From Micavibrio aeruginosavorus_D (GTDB lineage: Bacteria; Pseudomonadota; Alphaproteobacteria; Micavibrionales; Micavibrionaceae): 64,000 nt of DNA. This document shows positions 8,224 through 15,363 of this stretch, in pieces (the stretch's first letter is position 1; every line of letters begins with the position of its first letter). The stretch is taken from NCBI RefSeq assembly GCF_051245535.1, contig NZ_CP195303.1, positions 1,674,001 to 1,738,000 of the forward strand, given 5' to 3'. Position numbers and translations under genes: made by a program. The notes beneath the pieces are model-generated. The model searched no databases. It was given only the letters and a program-made list of their open reading frames with translations, and was not told the origin of the DNA.

Positions 8224-8418
8224 TTAGCAAGGCAAAAAATTCTCAAACCATGTGACGGAAATTCTCAAACCACGCGCCGCGCTACACACCTGCTGGTACG
8301 ACACGCCTAGAATATCGGCCAAATCCCGCTGGGACAGGCCCACCACCTGCCGCAACAGGCGCAGATTTTCACCGATTTTTTCATTTACATTCAATTCGTT
8401 ACGATTATCCTTGGCCAT
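8224..8418 (-). pseudogene. XRE-family regulator truncated by the prophage
   Basis: The minus-strand frame from ATG 8418 (an upstream in-frame ATG at 8433 is possible) encodes a canonical Cro/CI-type helix-turn-helix: IGENLRLLRQVVGLSQRDLA then DILGVSYQQV. In this family the next residues are normally QKYE-G-NRIS. Here the frame crosses into the prophage end and adds about 20 unrelated residues (CSAARGLR...ENFLPC) before a stop. Dimerisation and effector parts are lost, so the product is either non-functional or a bare HTH peptide. The missing 3' part should lie left of the prophage. Confidence 0.8.
8237..8286 (+). repeat. Mu-type right end with two 22-bp-spaced transposase-site repeats
   Basis: AAATTCTCAAACCA occurs at 8237-8250 and again at 8259-8272, exactly 22 bp apart, and the element then finishes with CGCGCCGCGCTACA at 8286. 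Read outward-in, the terminus is TGTAGCGCGGCGCG, close in style to the Mu right end (TGAAGCGGCGCACG). The host regulator frame resumes at 8287. A terminus at 8288 (TACACA) is equally TG/CA-consistent. A 5-bp target duplication (CACCT at 8287-8291 if the end is 8286) is expected at the other end of the prophage. Confidence 0.75.
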
Positions 8419-8438
8419 ATCCGCCCCATCCATTAAAA

Positions 8439-8470
8439 TTATAAAAGTTGCAATCGACTTTTATAAAAGT
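8439..8470. promoter_or_regulatory. Palindromic operator between the divergent regulators
   Basis: A perfect 10-bp inverted repeat, TTATAAAAGT (8439-8448) and ACTTTTATAA (8457-8466), is separated by an 8-bp spacer, with a further direct copy TTATAAAAGT at 8461-8470. It lies in the 111-bp gap between the truncated XRE gene (leftward) and the S24 regulator (rightward), so it is a natural operator for one or both. It is strongly AT-rich against the surrounding sequence and includes -10-like TATAAA strings. Confidence 0.6.
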
Positions 8471-8529
8471 AACCCCGGGGTCACCCCTTGGTCAAGGCCA
8501 AAAACAATTTTTGCGTGTATTTTTGATTC

Positions 8530-9180
8530 ATGGCACCACAACCAGACATCGACACTGAAACAGATTCCGATTTCATCGCGCGCATTGCGCGTCTGGTCAC
8601 CCGCACCGGGGGCCAGAATGCGTTGGCGCGCGCGACCGGATTATCGCTGGGCGCCATTCAACGTTACTTGAAGGGGGGCGAACCCACGCGCGGCGCGCTG
8701 ATCCGCCTGGCCACGGCGGGCAATGTCTCGCTCGACTGGCTGGTTTATGGCGGCATGGATGAACAATCATCGCCCGGGCACCATCCCGTTCCGGTTTATG
8801 GCTTTGCCGAATGCGGATTACAGGGGTGGTACAACCCCGTGCGCTATAAAATCAATGCGACGCTGGACTGGCCGGACCCGGAATTATACGCCGTGGTCGC
8901 CAGCGGATTGAGCATGGTGCCGGAGGGGATCCACCCCGGCCATATCTGCATCATCTCCCCCAACACGCGGGCGCATATGGGCGATGCGGTGTTGATCCGC
9001 CGCAATGACGGCGCATCCACCATCAAACGTCTGGTGCGTGAAGATGATACATGGGTGCATGTGCAAGGCTGGCTGGACCCGGAAAAAGAAAATGGCCCGC
9101 AAATCCCCTACACCGATCAGATCAAGCGCAGCGTGATTGAACAAATCGCCCCGGTGATTTTTATCAAGCGGCGCGCGTAA
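8530..9180 (+). CDS. LexA/CI-like transcriptional regulator: HTH plus S24 self-cleaving domain
   Basis: 216 residues. An HTH (about 24-50: GGQNALARATGLSLGAIQRYLKG split across it) is followed by an S24 peptidase domain with the nucleophile Ser128 in GLSMVP and the general base Lys166 in STIKRL, 38 residues apart as in LexA/UmuD. A Cys95-Gly96 bond (AECGLQ) sits where UmuD is cut. All parts for RecA-stimulated autocleavage are therefore present. It lies outside the prophage terminus and is divergent from the broken XRE gene across a palindromic operator; it overlaps cysQ tail-to-tail by 17 bases. There is no clear SD before the ATG. It is probably a stress- or SOS-responsive repressor; its target genes are unknown. 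Confidence 0.85.
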   Translation: MAPQPDIDTETDSDFIARIARLVTRTGGQNALARATGLSLGAIQRYLKGGEPTRGALIRLATAGNVSLDWLVYGGMDEQSSPGHHPVPVYGFAECGLQGWYNPVRYKINATLDWPDPELYAVVASGLSMVPEGIHPGHICIISPNTRAHMGDAVLIRRNDGASTIKRLVREDDTWVHVQGWLDPEKENGPQIPYTDQIKRSVIEQIAPVIFIKRRA

Positions 9181-10012
9181 AGAACAATCCGTCCAGCATC
9201 GGCAGAACATCATCCGACGCGGCGGCGAAGTCCGGGTTTCTAAACCCGCGATCCGCATGGCCGTAGGTTAAGGGATAGCCCGACGCATCCACAACATTTC
9301 CACCCGCGGCCAGCAAAATGGCATGCCCCGCCGCACTGTCCCATTCCGACGTTTCCCCGGCGCGAATATACAAATCCGCCTTGCCAAAGGCGATGGCGCA
9401 GAATTTCAGGGCGGAACTGCGCTTCAGCAGTTTTTCAACCTTCAGCGATTCCAGATATCCATTCAGACGATCCACGTCACCATGATGGCGCGTGGTCATG
9501 ACGGTCAAGCCGTTGTGGGGTGCGCGGCGGCACGCAATGTCTTTTTCCTGATCATCATCGACCATGTAGCGCAGCGCCGTTTGTGCACCGTAGCCCGCAA
9601 ACAATTCCCCCGCCACGGGGGCATAGATCACACCCAGAACGGGCACGCCATTTTCGATCAACGCGATATTGACGCAATATTCACCGCTGCCGCTGATAAA
9701 GCCCTTGGTGCCATCCAACGGATCAACCAGCCAGAAACGTGTCACACCGTTCAGATCGGGAATGCGCCCCGCCGCCACCGATTCCTCGGCCACGACAGGA
9801 ACCGAGTTATCAATATCGGCCAGCGCCTTCAAAATAATTTCTTCCGCCGCATGATCGGCCAATGTCACGGGCGATCCGTCCGCCTTGACCATCGTTTCGG
9901 GCACGCCGGATTCATCGAAATAATTCAGCGTTTCATCCCCCGCCGCAATGGCCGCGCGCCGGACCATATTGCACAGCGCCCCATAATAAGCCGGGTCGAA
10001 TAATTTATTCAT
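9164..10012 (-). CDS. cysQ: 3'(2'),5'-bisphosphate nucleotidase CysQ
   Basis: 282 residues of the inositol-monophosphatase superfamily: EE at 76-77, the metal-binding DPLDGT at 97-102 and the C-terminal WDSAAGHAIL motif. It hydrolyses 3'-phosphoadenosine 5'-phosphate (PAP) left after PAPS use, relieving inhibition of sulfotransferases and PAPS reductase. It is third in a minus-strand run cysD-cysNC-cysQ with six bases between it and cysNC, which makes the CysQ assignment firmer than a generic inositol phosphatase. Cytoplasmic or loosely membrane-associated. Confidence 0.9.
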   Translation of the reverse strand: MNKLFDPAYYGALCNMVRRAAIAAGDETLNYFDESGVPETMVKADGSPVTLADHAAEEIILKALADIDNSVPVVAEESVAAGRIPDLNGVTRFWLVDPLDGTKGFISGSGEYCVNIALIENGVPVLGVIYAPVAGELFAGYGAQTALRYMVDDDQEKDIACRRAPHNGLTVMTTRHHGDVDRLNGYLESLKVEKLLKRSSALKFCAIAFGKADLYIRAGETSEWDSAAGHAILLAAGGNVVDASGYPLTYGHADRGFRNPDFAAASDDVLPMLDGLFFTRAA

Positions 10013-10018
10013 GGATGC

Positions 10019-11890
10019 TCACGCCTTTTCATTCTTGGTTTTTGCAATCACGTAATCGACGATCATGGTGACACAATGATCAATCTCGTGGCTTTGCGTA
10101 TCCACGATCATGTCCGGGTGCTCCGGTTCTTCGTAGGGGGAATCGATGCCGGTAAAATCGGCGATCTGCCCAATGCGGGCCTTTTTATACAAACCTTTGG
10201 GGTCGCGCAATTCACATGTTGCCAAATCGGCCCGGACATAGATTTCATGGAAAACCCCCGCCGGAACAAACCCACGCGCCCGGTCCCGGTCGGCCCGGAA
10301 GGGGGAGATAAAGGCGCTTAAAACCACCAGTCCCGCATCGGCCATCAACCCGGCCACGGCGGCGACACGACGATTATTCTCGCTGCGATCCACGGGGCTG
10401 AACCCCAGATCGGCGGTCAGGCCGCTGCGCACATTGTCACCATCCAGAACATAAGTGGCAAAGCCGCGGTCAAACAACGCCCGCTCCACCCGCGTGGCCA
10501 GCGTCGATTTTCCCGCCCCCGACAACCCGGTCAGCCAGAAGACACCGCCGCGATGCCCCATGCGGGCCATACGTTCCGCCGCGCCCACCAGCCCATGCAC
10601 CGCATGTAAATTTCTACCGTCGCTGACCGGACGCGCGCGCTGATCCAGATAGCCGGACAGGTCAACGCCGCCCCCGGCGACCAGATCGGGACCATCATAC
10701 AAACACACACGCGACAGGATCGCCCCGTCATGCCCGGCATCCAGTGCCATGAGCCCCTGCGCGCGCAGGGTCATATCCACCACCGCATGGCGCGGCGCGG
10801 AGGGCGCATGATAATGCGGTGTTAAATCATCAGCCGTGACCACGCGTTCAATCGCCTGCACGCTGGCCACCAATTCGCGCGTACCCACACGCACGGTATA
10901 AACATCACCGGGGCGCACATCCGCATGGCCCAGCCAGACCAACCGCGCACGGAAAATATTGCTCAGGATGGGCGCATGGTCGATGGAACTGATCACATGG
11001 CCCCGTTCAACGAACACGCGGTCGGACAGGATCAGCCCCACGACATCCCCGGCATGGGCCGCGATGCGCCCGTCATCTTCCGGCCAGACGACAATTTTCT
11101 CAATTGTGGTTATTTCATTGAGCGGAGAGAGCAACACCCGGTCCCCGGCCCGTATAACACCGCGATCAACCCGCCCGACAATCACACGGTGGCCGTCGCG
11201 GCGGTCAATGTCCTGCACGATAAAGCGCAAGGGCCCATCCTGCCGCGCGGGTGGAACCGCCAGATGCCCCAGCGCCTCCACAATCGTGGGGCCGTCATAC
11301 CACCCCATCTCATCCCCACGGGCGCGCAACATCACCCCATGGCGCGCCGCCACCGGAATCATCGCCTGCACCGCCAAATCCAGCCCCGCCAGAAGGGCAC
11401 GCATATCCGCCGCAATCCGATCAAACACATCGGATGCGTAATCCACCACGTCCATTTTATTGATTGCGACAATCACATGGCGCACGCCCATAAGTTGGAT
11501 CAACAGCGCATGGCGGCGGGTTTGATCGCACACCCCTTCGGTCGCATCCACGACCAGAATGGCCGCATCGGCATCGCTGGCCCCGGTCACCATATTGCGC
11601 AGGAATTCGCGGTGCCCCGGCGCATCAATCAGGATATAGGATTGATCATTCGCCTTGAGAATCCGGCGGGTAATATCGATGGTGACCGCCTGATCCCGTT
11701 CCGCCTGAAACGCGTCCAGCAAATAAGCCCATTCAAAATCATCATTCGCGCGCGCCGTTGACGCCGCCCGGGCCGCATCAACCGCCCCATCGGGCAAACA
11801 CCCACAATCATGCAGAAGGCGCGCCAGCAAGGTGGATTTTCCATGATCCACATGCCCAACCATAACAATGCGCAAAGGGGCGTGGGTCAC
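10019..11890 (-). CDS. cysNC: Bifunctional sulfate adenylyltransferase GTPase subunit/APS kinase (CysN-CysC fusion)
   Basis: 623 residues. Residues 1-430 are an EF-Tu-like GTPase with GHVDHGKST (12-20), DAPGH, and NKMD, the CysN half that drives APS synthesis with CysD. Residues about 449-623 are an APS kinase with a second P-loop GLSGAGKST (455-463), DGDNVR and FISPFRADR, which phosphorylates APS to PAPS. The fusion is common in alphaproteobacteria (NodQ-like). It overlaps cysD by four bases, so the two subunits are translationally coupled. Confidence 0.95.
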   Translation of the reverse strand: MTHAPLRIVMVGHVDHGKSTLLARLLHDCGCLPDGAVDAARAASTARANDDFEWAYLLDAFQAERDQAVTIDITRRILKANDQSYILIDAPGHREFLRNMVTGASDADAAILVVDATEGVCDQTRRHALLIQLMGVRHVIVAINKMDVVDYASDVFDRIAADMRALLAGLDLAVQAMIPVAARHGVMLRARGDEMGWYDGPTIVEALGHLAVPPARQDGPLRFIVQDIDRRDGHRVIVGRVDRGVIRAGDRVLLSPLNEITTIEKIVVWPEDDGRIAAHAGDVVGLILSDRVFVERGHVISSIDHAPILSNIFRARLVWLGHADVRPGDVYTVRVGTRELVASVQAIERVVTADDLTPHYHAPSAPRHAVVDMTLRAQGLMALDAGHDGAILSRVCLYDGPDLVAGGGVDLSGYLDQRARPVSDGRNLHAVHGLVGAAERMARMGHRGGVFWLTGLSGAGKSTLATRVERALFDRGFATYVLDGDNVRSGLTADLGFSPVDRSENNRRVAAVAGLMADAGLVVLSAFISPFRADRDRARGFVPAGVFHEIYVRADLATCELRDPKGLYKKARIGQIADFTGIDSPYEEPEHPDMIVDTQSHEIDHCVTMIVDYVIAKTKNEKA

Positions 11891-12687
11891 ATGTACCCCC
11901 GCGTGCGCAGAAGTTCGAAAGAATTTTCCGTTTCACGGTCCATCGACCGCCCGGCGCGTTCCGATGTGCGGGTGTGATCCAGTTCGCGGATAATATCGTC
12001 AATGCTGGCCGCATCACTGCGCACCGGATGGGTGATATTCTGCTCGCCCAGAGACCGATAGCGCATCCCATCCCGCGCCAGATAGAGCGGCACAAACGGA
12101 ATATTTTCGCGTTGCGTGTAACGCCAGATATCGGCCTCGGTCCAATTCAGCAAGGGATGAATGCGCACATGGCCGCCATCGGGCACGACGGGGCGGTAAC
12201 AATCCCACAATTCGGGTGGCTGTTCTCGCACATCCCATGCGCCGAAAGAATCACGCGGGGAGAAAACACGTTCCTTCGCCCGCAATGCTTGTTCATCCCG
12301 TCGGATGCCGACGATGACGCCGCGCAATTTTTCCTGTGTGATAAAATTTTTTAATCCCACGCTCTTGCGCTGCGCCGCGCGGGTGGCGGGGGGGAGCGTC
12401 ACATCCATTTCGGATTCCGGCGGGCACGGCACGGTGATATAGGGCAAATTCCAGTCACGCACGAGGGCGTCACGAAATTCATAAACCGCGTCCAGCTCCT
12501 GCCCGGTGTCCAGCAACGCCAGCGGAAACGGGACGCGCCCGAAAAACGCCTTGCGCACCATCCACAGCAAGGCGGTTGAATCCTTGCCCATCGACCAGAG
12601 CATGCACAGCGGCGCCACCTGCGCCACCGCTTCGCGCAGGATGTACAAAGTCTGGTTTTCAAGCTGGGTTAAATGATCCTGCCTCAT
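11887..12687 (-). CDS. cysD: Sulfate adenylyltransferase subunit 2
   Basis: 266 residues with the PP-loop SMGKDST (32-38) near the N-terminus and the typical RRDEQALRAKERVFSPRD block, which is split by the family's RRDE...RAKER arrangement. CysD adenylylates sulfate to APS, with GTP hydrolysis by CysN. It is shorter than the E. coli enzyme (about 302) but matches alphaproteobacterial forms. First gene of the sulfate activation operon; no recognisable riboswitch was found in the 340 bases upstream. Confidence 0.94.
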   Translation of the reverse strand: MRQDHLTQLENQTLYILREAVAQVAPLCMLWSMGKDSTALLWMVRKAFFGRVPFPLALLDTGQELDAVYEFRDALVRDWNLPYITVPCPPESEMDVTLPPATRAAQRKSVGLKNFITQEKLRGVIVGIRRDEQALRAKERVFSPRDSFGAWDVREQPPELWDCYRPVVPDGGHVRIHPLLNWTEADIWRYTQRENIPFVPLYLARDGMRYRSLGEQNITHPVRSDAASIDDIIRELDHTRTSERAGRSMDRETENSFELLRTRGYM

Positions 12688-13030
12688 AGGGTCAAAACCT
12701 TAACCGATTTACCCCACCCGGAACAGGGCGTGCCCAGGAGCTTTAAACAGACGCATTCAACAGCCCCATTACGGCATCGCACCAATCCGGTAATATTATT
12801 ACGCCTACCGCTGAAGGGGCCAGCCATTTTCCGGAACATTTCGGCGCTTTTGCGCGGTTTTTTACCCCAAACACCCCCACCCGCCCCCGCGTCAGCGCGG
12901 CACCACCATTGCGGATAAAACGCCCCCTTACCCCCTTTTGGATTGATCCACAGGGGCGCATTTGCTTAAGTGGAGCCATTCCGGATTAAAAATTGCAACA
13001 CTCAATGAAGACACGCGAAAGGTCACTCCC
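12688..13030. other. Intergenic region between divergent cysD and the sapC-family gene
   Basis: 343 bases without a credible gene. It is C/G-rich with C-runs on the plus strand (12860-12930). It must hold the promoters of cysD (leftward) and the SapC-family gene (rightward). An SD-like GAAAGG lies eight bases before the ATG at 13031. I see no conserved riboswitch fold, attenuator or repeat. Confidence 0.5.
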
Positions 13031-13816
13031 ATGGTCGACAAGAACACCGCTCCCAAGGACGACGGCACAGTCCGACCGATGCCGCTGTTTTACACCAATC
13101 CGGCCCCGCTGGATTCCAAACGCCATGCGAACCTGGCGCTGAAAAAGAATTTTGGTTTTGAGTATGCATCCGATGTGAACGCCGTCCCGGTCAACATGAT
13201 CGAGATGCCGCAGGTCTGCCACTTCTATCCAATCGCCTTCAGCCCGGATGAAAACGCAACCCCGGTTGCGATCATGGGTCTGCGCGATAATGAAAACCTG
13301 TTCGTCGGAAACAAGGGCGCATGGGAAGAAGGCGCGTACATTCCCGCCTATATCCGCCGTTACCCGTTCATCTTTTCCGAACTGCCGGGCAGTGACCAAC
13401 TGACCCTGTGCGTCGACATCAACGACAAGGTCACCGAAGAAAAAGGCGAACAAAAATTCTTCGACGCCGATGGCAAGCCGAGCGCGTTGGCTCAGAACGC
13501 TTTGGAATTCTGCAAATCCTATCACGCAGCGGCCCAGCAAACGCTGGAATTTTCGCGCTATCTGGCCGCCAGCGGATTGCTGGTGGACCGCAAGGCCGAA
13601 ATCGTTGTGGCCGGAAACCGCCGCATCAACTTCGCCGGTTTCCGCATTCTGGACGAACAGAAACTGACCCAGATGGACGACAAAGACTTTCTGGAATGGC
13701 GCAAGCGCGGCTGGCTGCCGTTCCTGTATGCCCACCTGTTCTCGGGCAGCCAGTGGCAGCGTTTGACTCGCCTGCTGAATGAAAAGCTGGAAAAAGAAGA
13801 CAGCAAGAAAAAATAA
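13031..13816 (+). CDS. SapC-family protein
   Basis: 261 residues from the ATG after an SD-like GAAAGG; an upstream in-frame ATG at 12962 lacks an SD. Residues in MPQVCHFYPIAF, PVAIMGLRDNENLFV, GAYIPAYIRRYPF and LTLCVDIND are the conserved core of the SapC family, named after a Campylobacter S-layer region gene. The biochemical function of the family is unknown; it is not the peptide ABC permease SapC. No signal peptide or membrane segment is seen. The Lys/Glu-rich tail (EKLEKEDSKKK) is unusual. It lies 39 bases before an HTH/coiled-coil gene and probably shares its transcript. Confidence 0.75.
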   Translation: MVDKNTAPKDDGTVRPMPLFYTNPAPLDSKRHANLALKKNFGFEYASDVNAVPVNMIEMPQVCHFYPIAFSPDENATPVAIMGLRDNENLFVGNKGAWEEGAYIPAYIRRYPFIFSELPGSDQLTLCVDINDKVTEEKGEQKFFDADGKPSALAQNALEFCKSYHAAAQQTLEFSRYLAASGLLVDRKAEIVVAGNRRINFAGFRILDEQKLTQMDDKDFLEWRKRGWLPFLYAHLFSGSQWQRLTRLLNEKLEKEDSKKK

Positions 13817-13855
13817 TCCAATTGATTTAAAAATTGACCACAGGGAGATTTCACC

Positions 13856-14458
13856 ATGGCAAAAGTAGGCGCACAACGAGCCGCAGAATTAACGGGCCGC
13901 TCTAAATCCACAGTTCAACGTGCAATGGGCACGGGTAAATTGTCGTTCGAAGTGGACGCCAATGGCCGCCGCACCGTTGACGTGTCGGAACTGGACCGCG
14001 TGTTCGGCCTGCTGCCGCAAGGCAGCGGCACACACGCCGCCCTGCAGAACAATGCCAGCGCCGAGGCCGAGCTGAAACGCGCCGCCGACATGCTGGAAAT
14101 TGAACGCCTGAAAATGCGCGTGAAAATGCTGGAAGAACAAGTCGACTCGCTGAAAGACCAGTTGGAAGACAACAAAGCCCAGCGCGACCAGTGGCAAAGA
14201 CAGGCCCAGCAAGTCCTGCTGACCAGCCAATACAGCCAGAAACAGGCCGAAGAGCTGAAAGCCGAACTGGTTGAACAGCAACGCCGCGTTAAAATGCGCC
14301 GCATGCAGGAATTGGAAAAGGCTGGCAAGTTGAACAAACCGGCCACCCCGGCCCAAAGCGCCGACCAGGCCGCCACCACAGATTCCGGAAAGGCCGCCGC
14401 CGCCCAGATCCAAGGTCTGTGGCAGAAAATCCGTGGAGACAAAGCCGCCGCCGCTTGA
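13856..14458 (+). CDS. HTH plus long coiled-coil protein, putative DNA-binding
   Basis: 200 residues. The N-terminal 45 residues (GAQRAAELTGRSKSTVQRAM, then a wing-like GRRTVDVSELDRVFG) look like an excisionase/MerR-type helix-turn-helix. Residues about 70-160 are a continuous heptad-rich coiled coil (LEIERLKMRVKMLEEQVDSL and following), and the tail is Ala/Gln-rich and ends IQGLWQKIRGDKAAAA. The architecture recalls KfrA-like plasmid or nucleoid proteins. A good SD (GGGAG) precedes the ATG and a strong terminator follows. Its target is unknown; it may control or partner the SapC-family gene upstream. Confidence 0.6.
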   Translation: MAKVGAQRAAELTGRSKSTVQRAMGTGKLSFEVDANGRRTVDVSELDRVFGLLPQGSGTHAALQNNASAEAELKRAADMLEIERLKMRVKMLEEQVDSLKDQLEDNKAQRDQWQRQAQQVLLTSQYSQKQAEELKAELVEQQRRVKMRRMQELEKAGKLNKPATPAQSADQAATTDSGKAAAAQIQGLWQKIRGDKAAAA

Positions 14459-14480
14459 TTCTGCGCTTTCATAAGATACG

Positions 14481-14511
14481 AAAAAGCCGGGCCATCCAGC
14501 CCGGCTTTTTT
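14481..14511 (+). terminator. Rho-independent terminator after the coiled-coil gene
   Basis: The 11-bp perfect stem AAAAAGCCGGG/CCCGGCTTTTT with an 8-base loop ends in a T-run, 22 bases after the stop codon. It closes the SapC-family/coiled-coil unit. Confidence 0.9.
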
Positions 14512-14571
14512 CATGCCACATTTTTACACCTTTGATGCGCATGGGTTATTTTTCTATTTACCCGGCAATGG

Positions 14572-14577
14572 TATGAT
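14572..14577 (+). promoter_or_regulatory. -10 box placed for a leaderless mRNA
   Basis: TATGAT is followed by six bases and then the ATG of the Cys-rich secreted protein (14584), so the transcript would start at or next to the start codon. The -35 region is weak. No SD is present, consistent with leaderless translation. Confidence 0.4.
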
Positions 14578-14583
14578 GGCCGC

Positions 14584-15285
14584 ATGAAACATTTGCTTTT
14601 GACCCTGTTTTTGGCCCTATCCCTGTCCGCGCCTGCAATGGCGCAGGATACTTTGTCGGCTCCCGCACCGGGGACCGACCGACTGGGCATTCCCAGCGCC
14701 CCCCAACATATGACCGAGGGGCAAATTGCCGCCGATGATGCGGCCGGAAAACAACCCGCAACAGCCCCCGCCGCCACCCCGGATGCCGCACAACCCGCAC
14801 CGGGCGCAGGCCTGACCATTCTGGCCCCGAAAACACCCGGCCCGCGCAGCGTCGCCGATATTCCGCCGGAAGATCTGCCGAAAGAATTGCTGGATGAAAT
14901 GGTCAGCGTGGAAAAAGAATGCAGCGACAACACGTTCTTCTCCGCCTTTCAGGATTGCCGCTGTATCGCCGTGAAATATCTGGATGAACGCATCAAACGC
15001 GGCCCCTATGCCGTGCGCAACATCATTATGAACGATGTGAACACGATGTGCCCGAACACGCCGGGCGTGGCCGGATATGTTTATAAAAGCTGTTCGGAGT
15101 ACATGAGCTGGACACGTCCTGACTTTGAAGCCTTCTGCCGCTGCACTGCCAATCTGGTGGCCGATCGTTACACGCGCCTGCCGAAGATGAACAATGAATA
15201 TATCAGCGGCCTGCGCAAACGCGCGATGCTGGAATGTGGCATGCCCGCCTATGGCGCGACCAATGATCCGGATGTGCAGTATTAG
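14584..15285 (+). CDS. Secreted Cys-rich protein with an internal duplication
   Basis: 233 residues with a clear signal peptide (LLLTLFLALSLSAPAMA, cleavage after residue 20). A Pro/Ala-rich linker to about residue 90 follows, then a C-terminal domain with eight cysteines: 113, 125, 127, 156, 170, 185, 187, 218. Two halves repeat the pattern C...F-x2-C-R-C-x-A/T, at FQDCRC and FEAFCRC, which suggests a duplicated disulfide-bonded module. Periplasmic or exported; no known family. A -10-like TATGAT ends six bases before the ATG, and there is no SD. Flanked by terminators, so monocistronic. Confidence 0.75.
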   Translation: MKHLLLTLFLALSLSAPAMAQDTLSAPAPGTDRLGIPSAPQHMTEGQIAADDAAGKQPATAPAATPDAAQPAPGAGLTILAPKTPGPRSVADIPPEDLPKELLDEMVSVEKECSDNTFFSAFQDCRCIAVKYLDERIKRGPYAVRNIIMNDVNTMCPNTPGVAGYVYKSCSEYMSWTRPDFEAFCRCTANLVADRYTRLPKMNNEYISGLRKRAMLECGMPAYGATNDPDVQY

Positions 15286-15300
15286 ATTTCATCAATAATC

Positions 15301-15333
15301 AAAAAGCCCCCGGCGCAAACCGGGGGCTTTTTT
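15301..15333 (+). terminator. Bidirectional terminator after the Cys-rich secreted protein
   Basis: The 13-bp perfect stem AAAAAGCCCCCGG/CCGGGGGCTTTTT (15301-15313 and 15320-15332) has T-runs on both strands. It serves the plus-strand gene ending at 15285 and the converging acyl-CoA dehydrogenase ending at 15364. Confidence 0.92.
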
Positions 15334-15363
15334 ATGACCTCTTTTATGACTCCTGCGCGACAT

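Larger units (their letters stand above)
1..8286 (+). mobile_element. Right arm of a Mu-like transposable prophage
   Basis: The gene order matches the late right half of phage Mu: DNA-circulation protein, P-like hub, V-like baseplate protein, gp46, gp47, gp48, tail fibre, then non-structural cargo that includes a DNA methylase, where Mu carries mom. The element stops at a TG/CA-type terminus at 8286. Two copies of a 14-bp repeat spaced 22 bp lie just inside it, as the R1/R2 transposase sites do in Mu, and the host XRE reading frame resumes immediately outside. The left part (repressor, transposase, head genes) lies beyond the window. Tail genes look intact, with overlapping stops and starts and no frameshift seen. 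Confidence 0.85.

Noticed and set aside
12688..13030. A SAM- or sulfur-responsive riboswitch before cysD
   Set aside because: No recognisable conserved riboswitch core on the minus strand; only loose hairpins.
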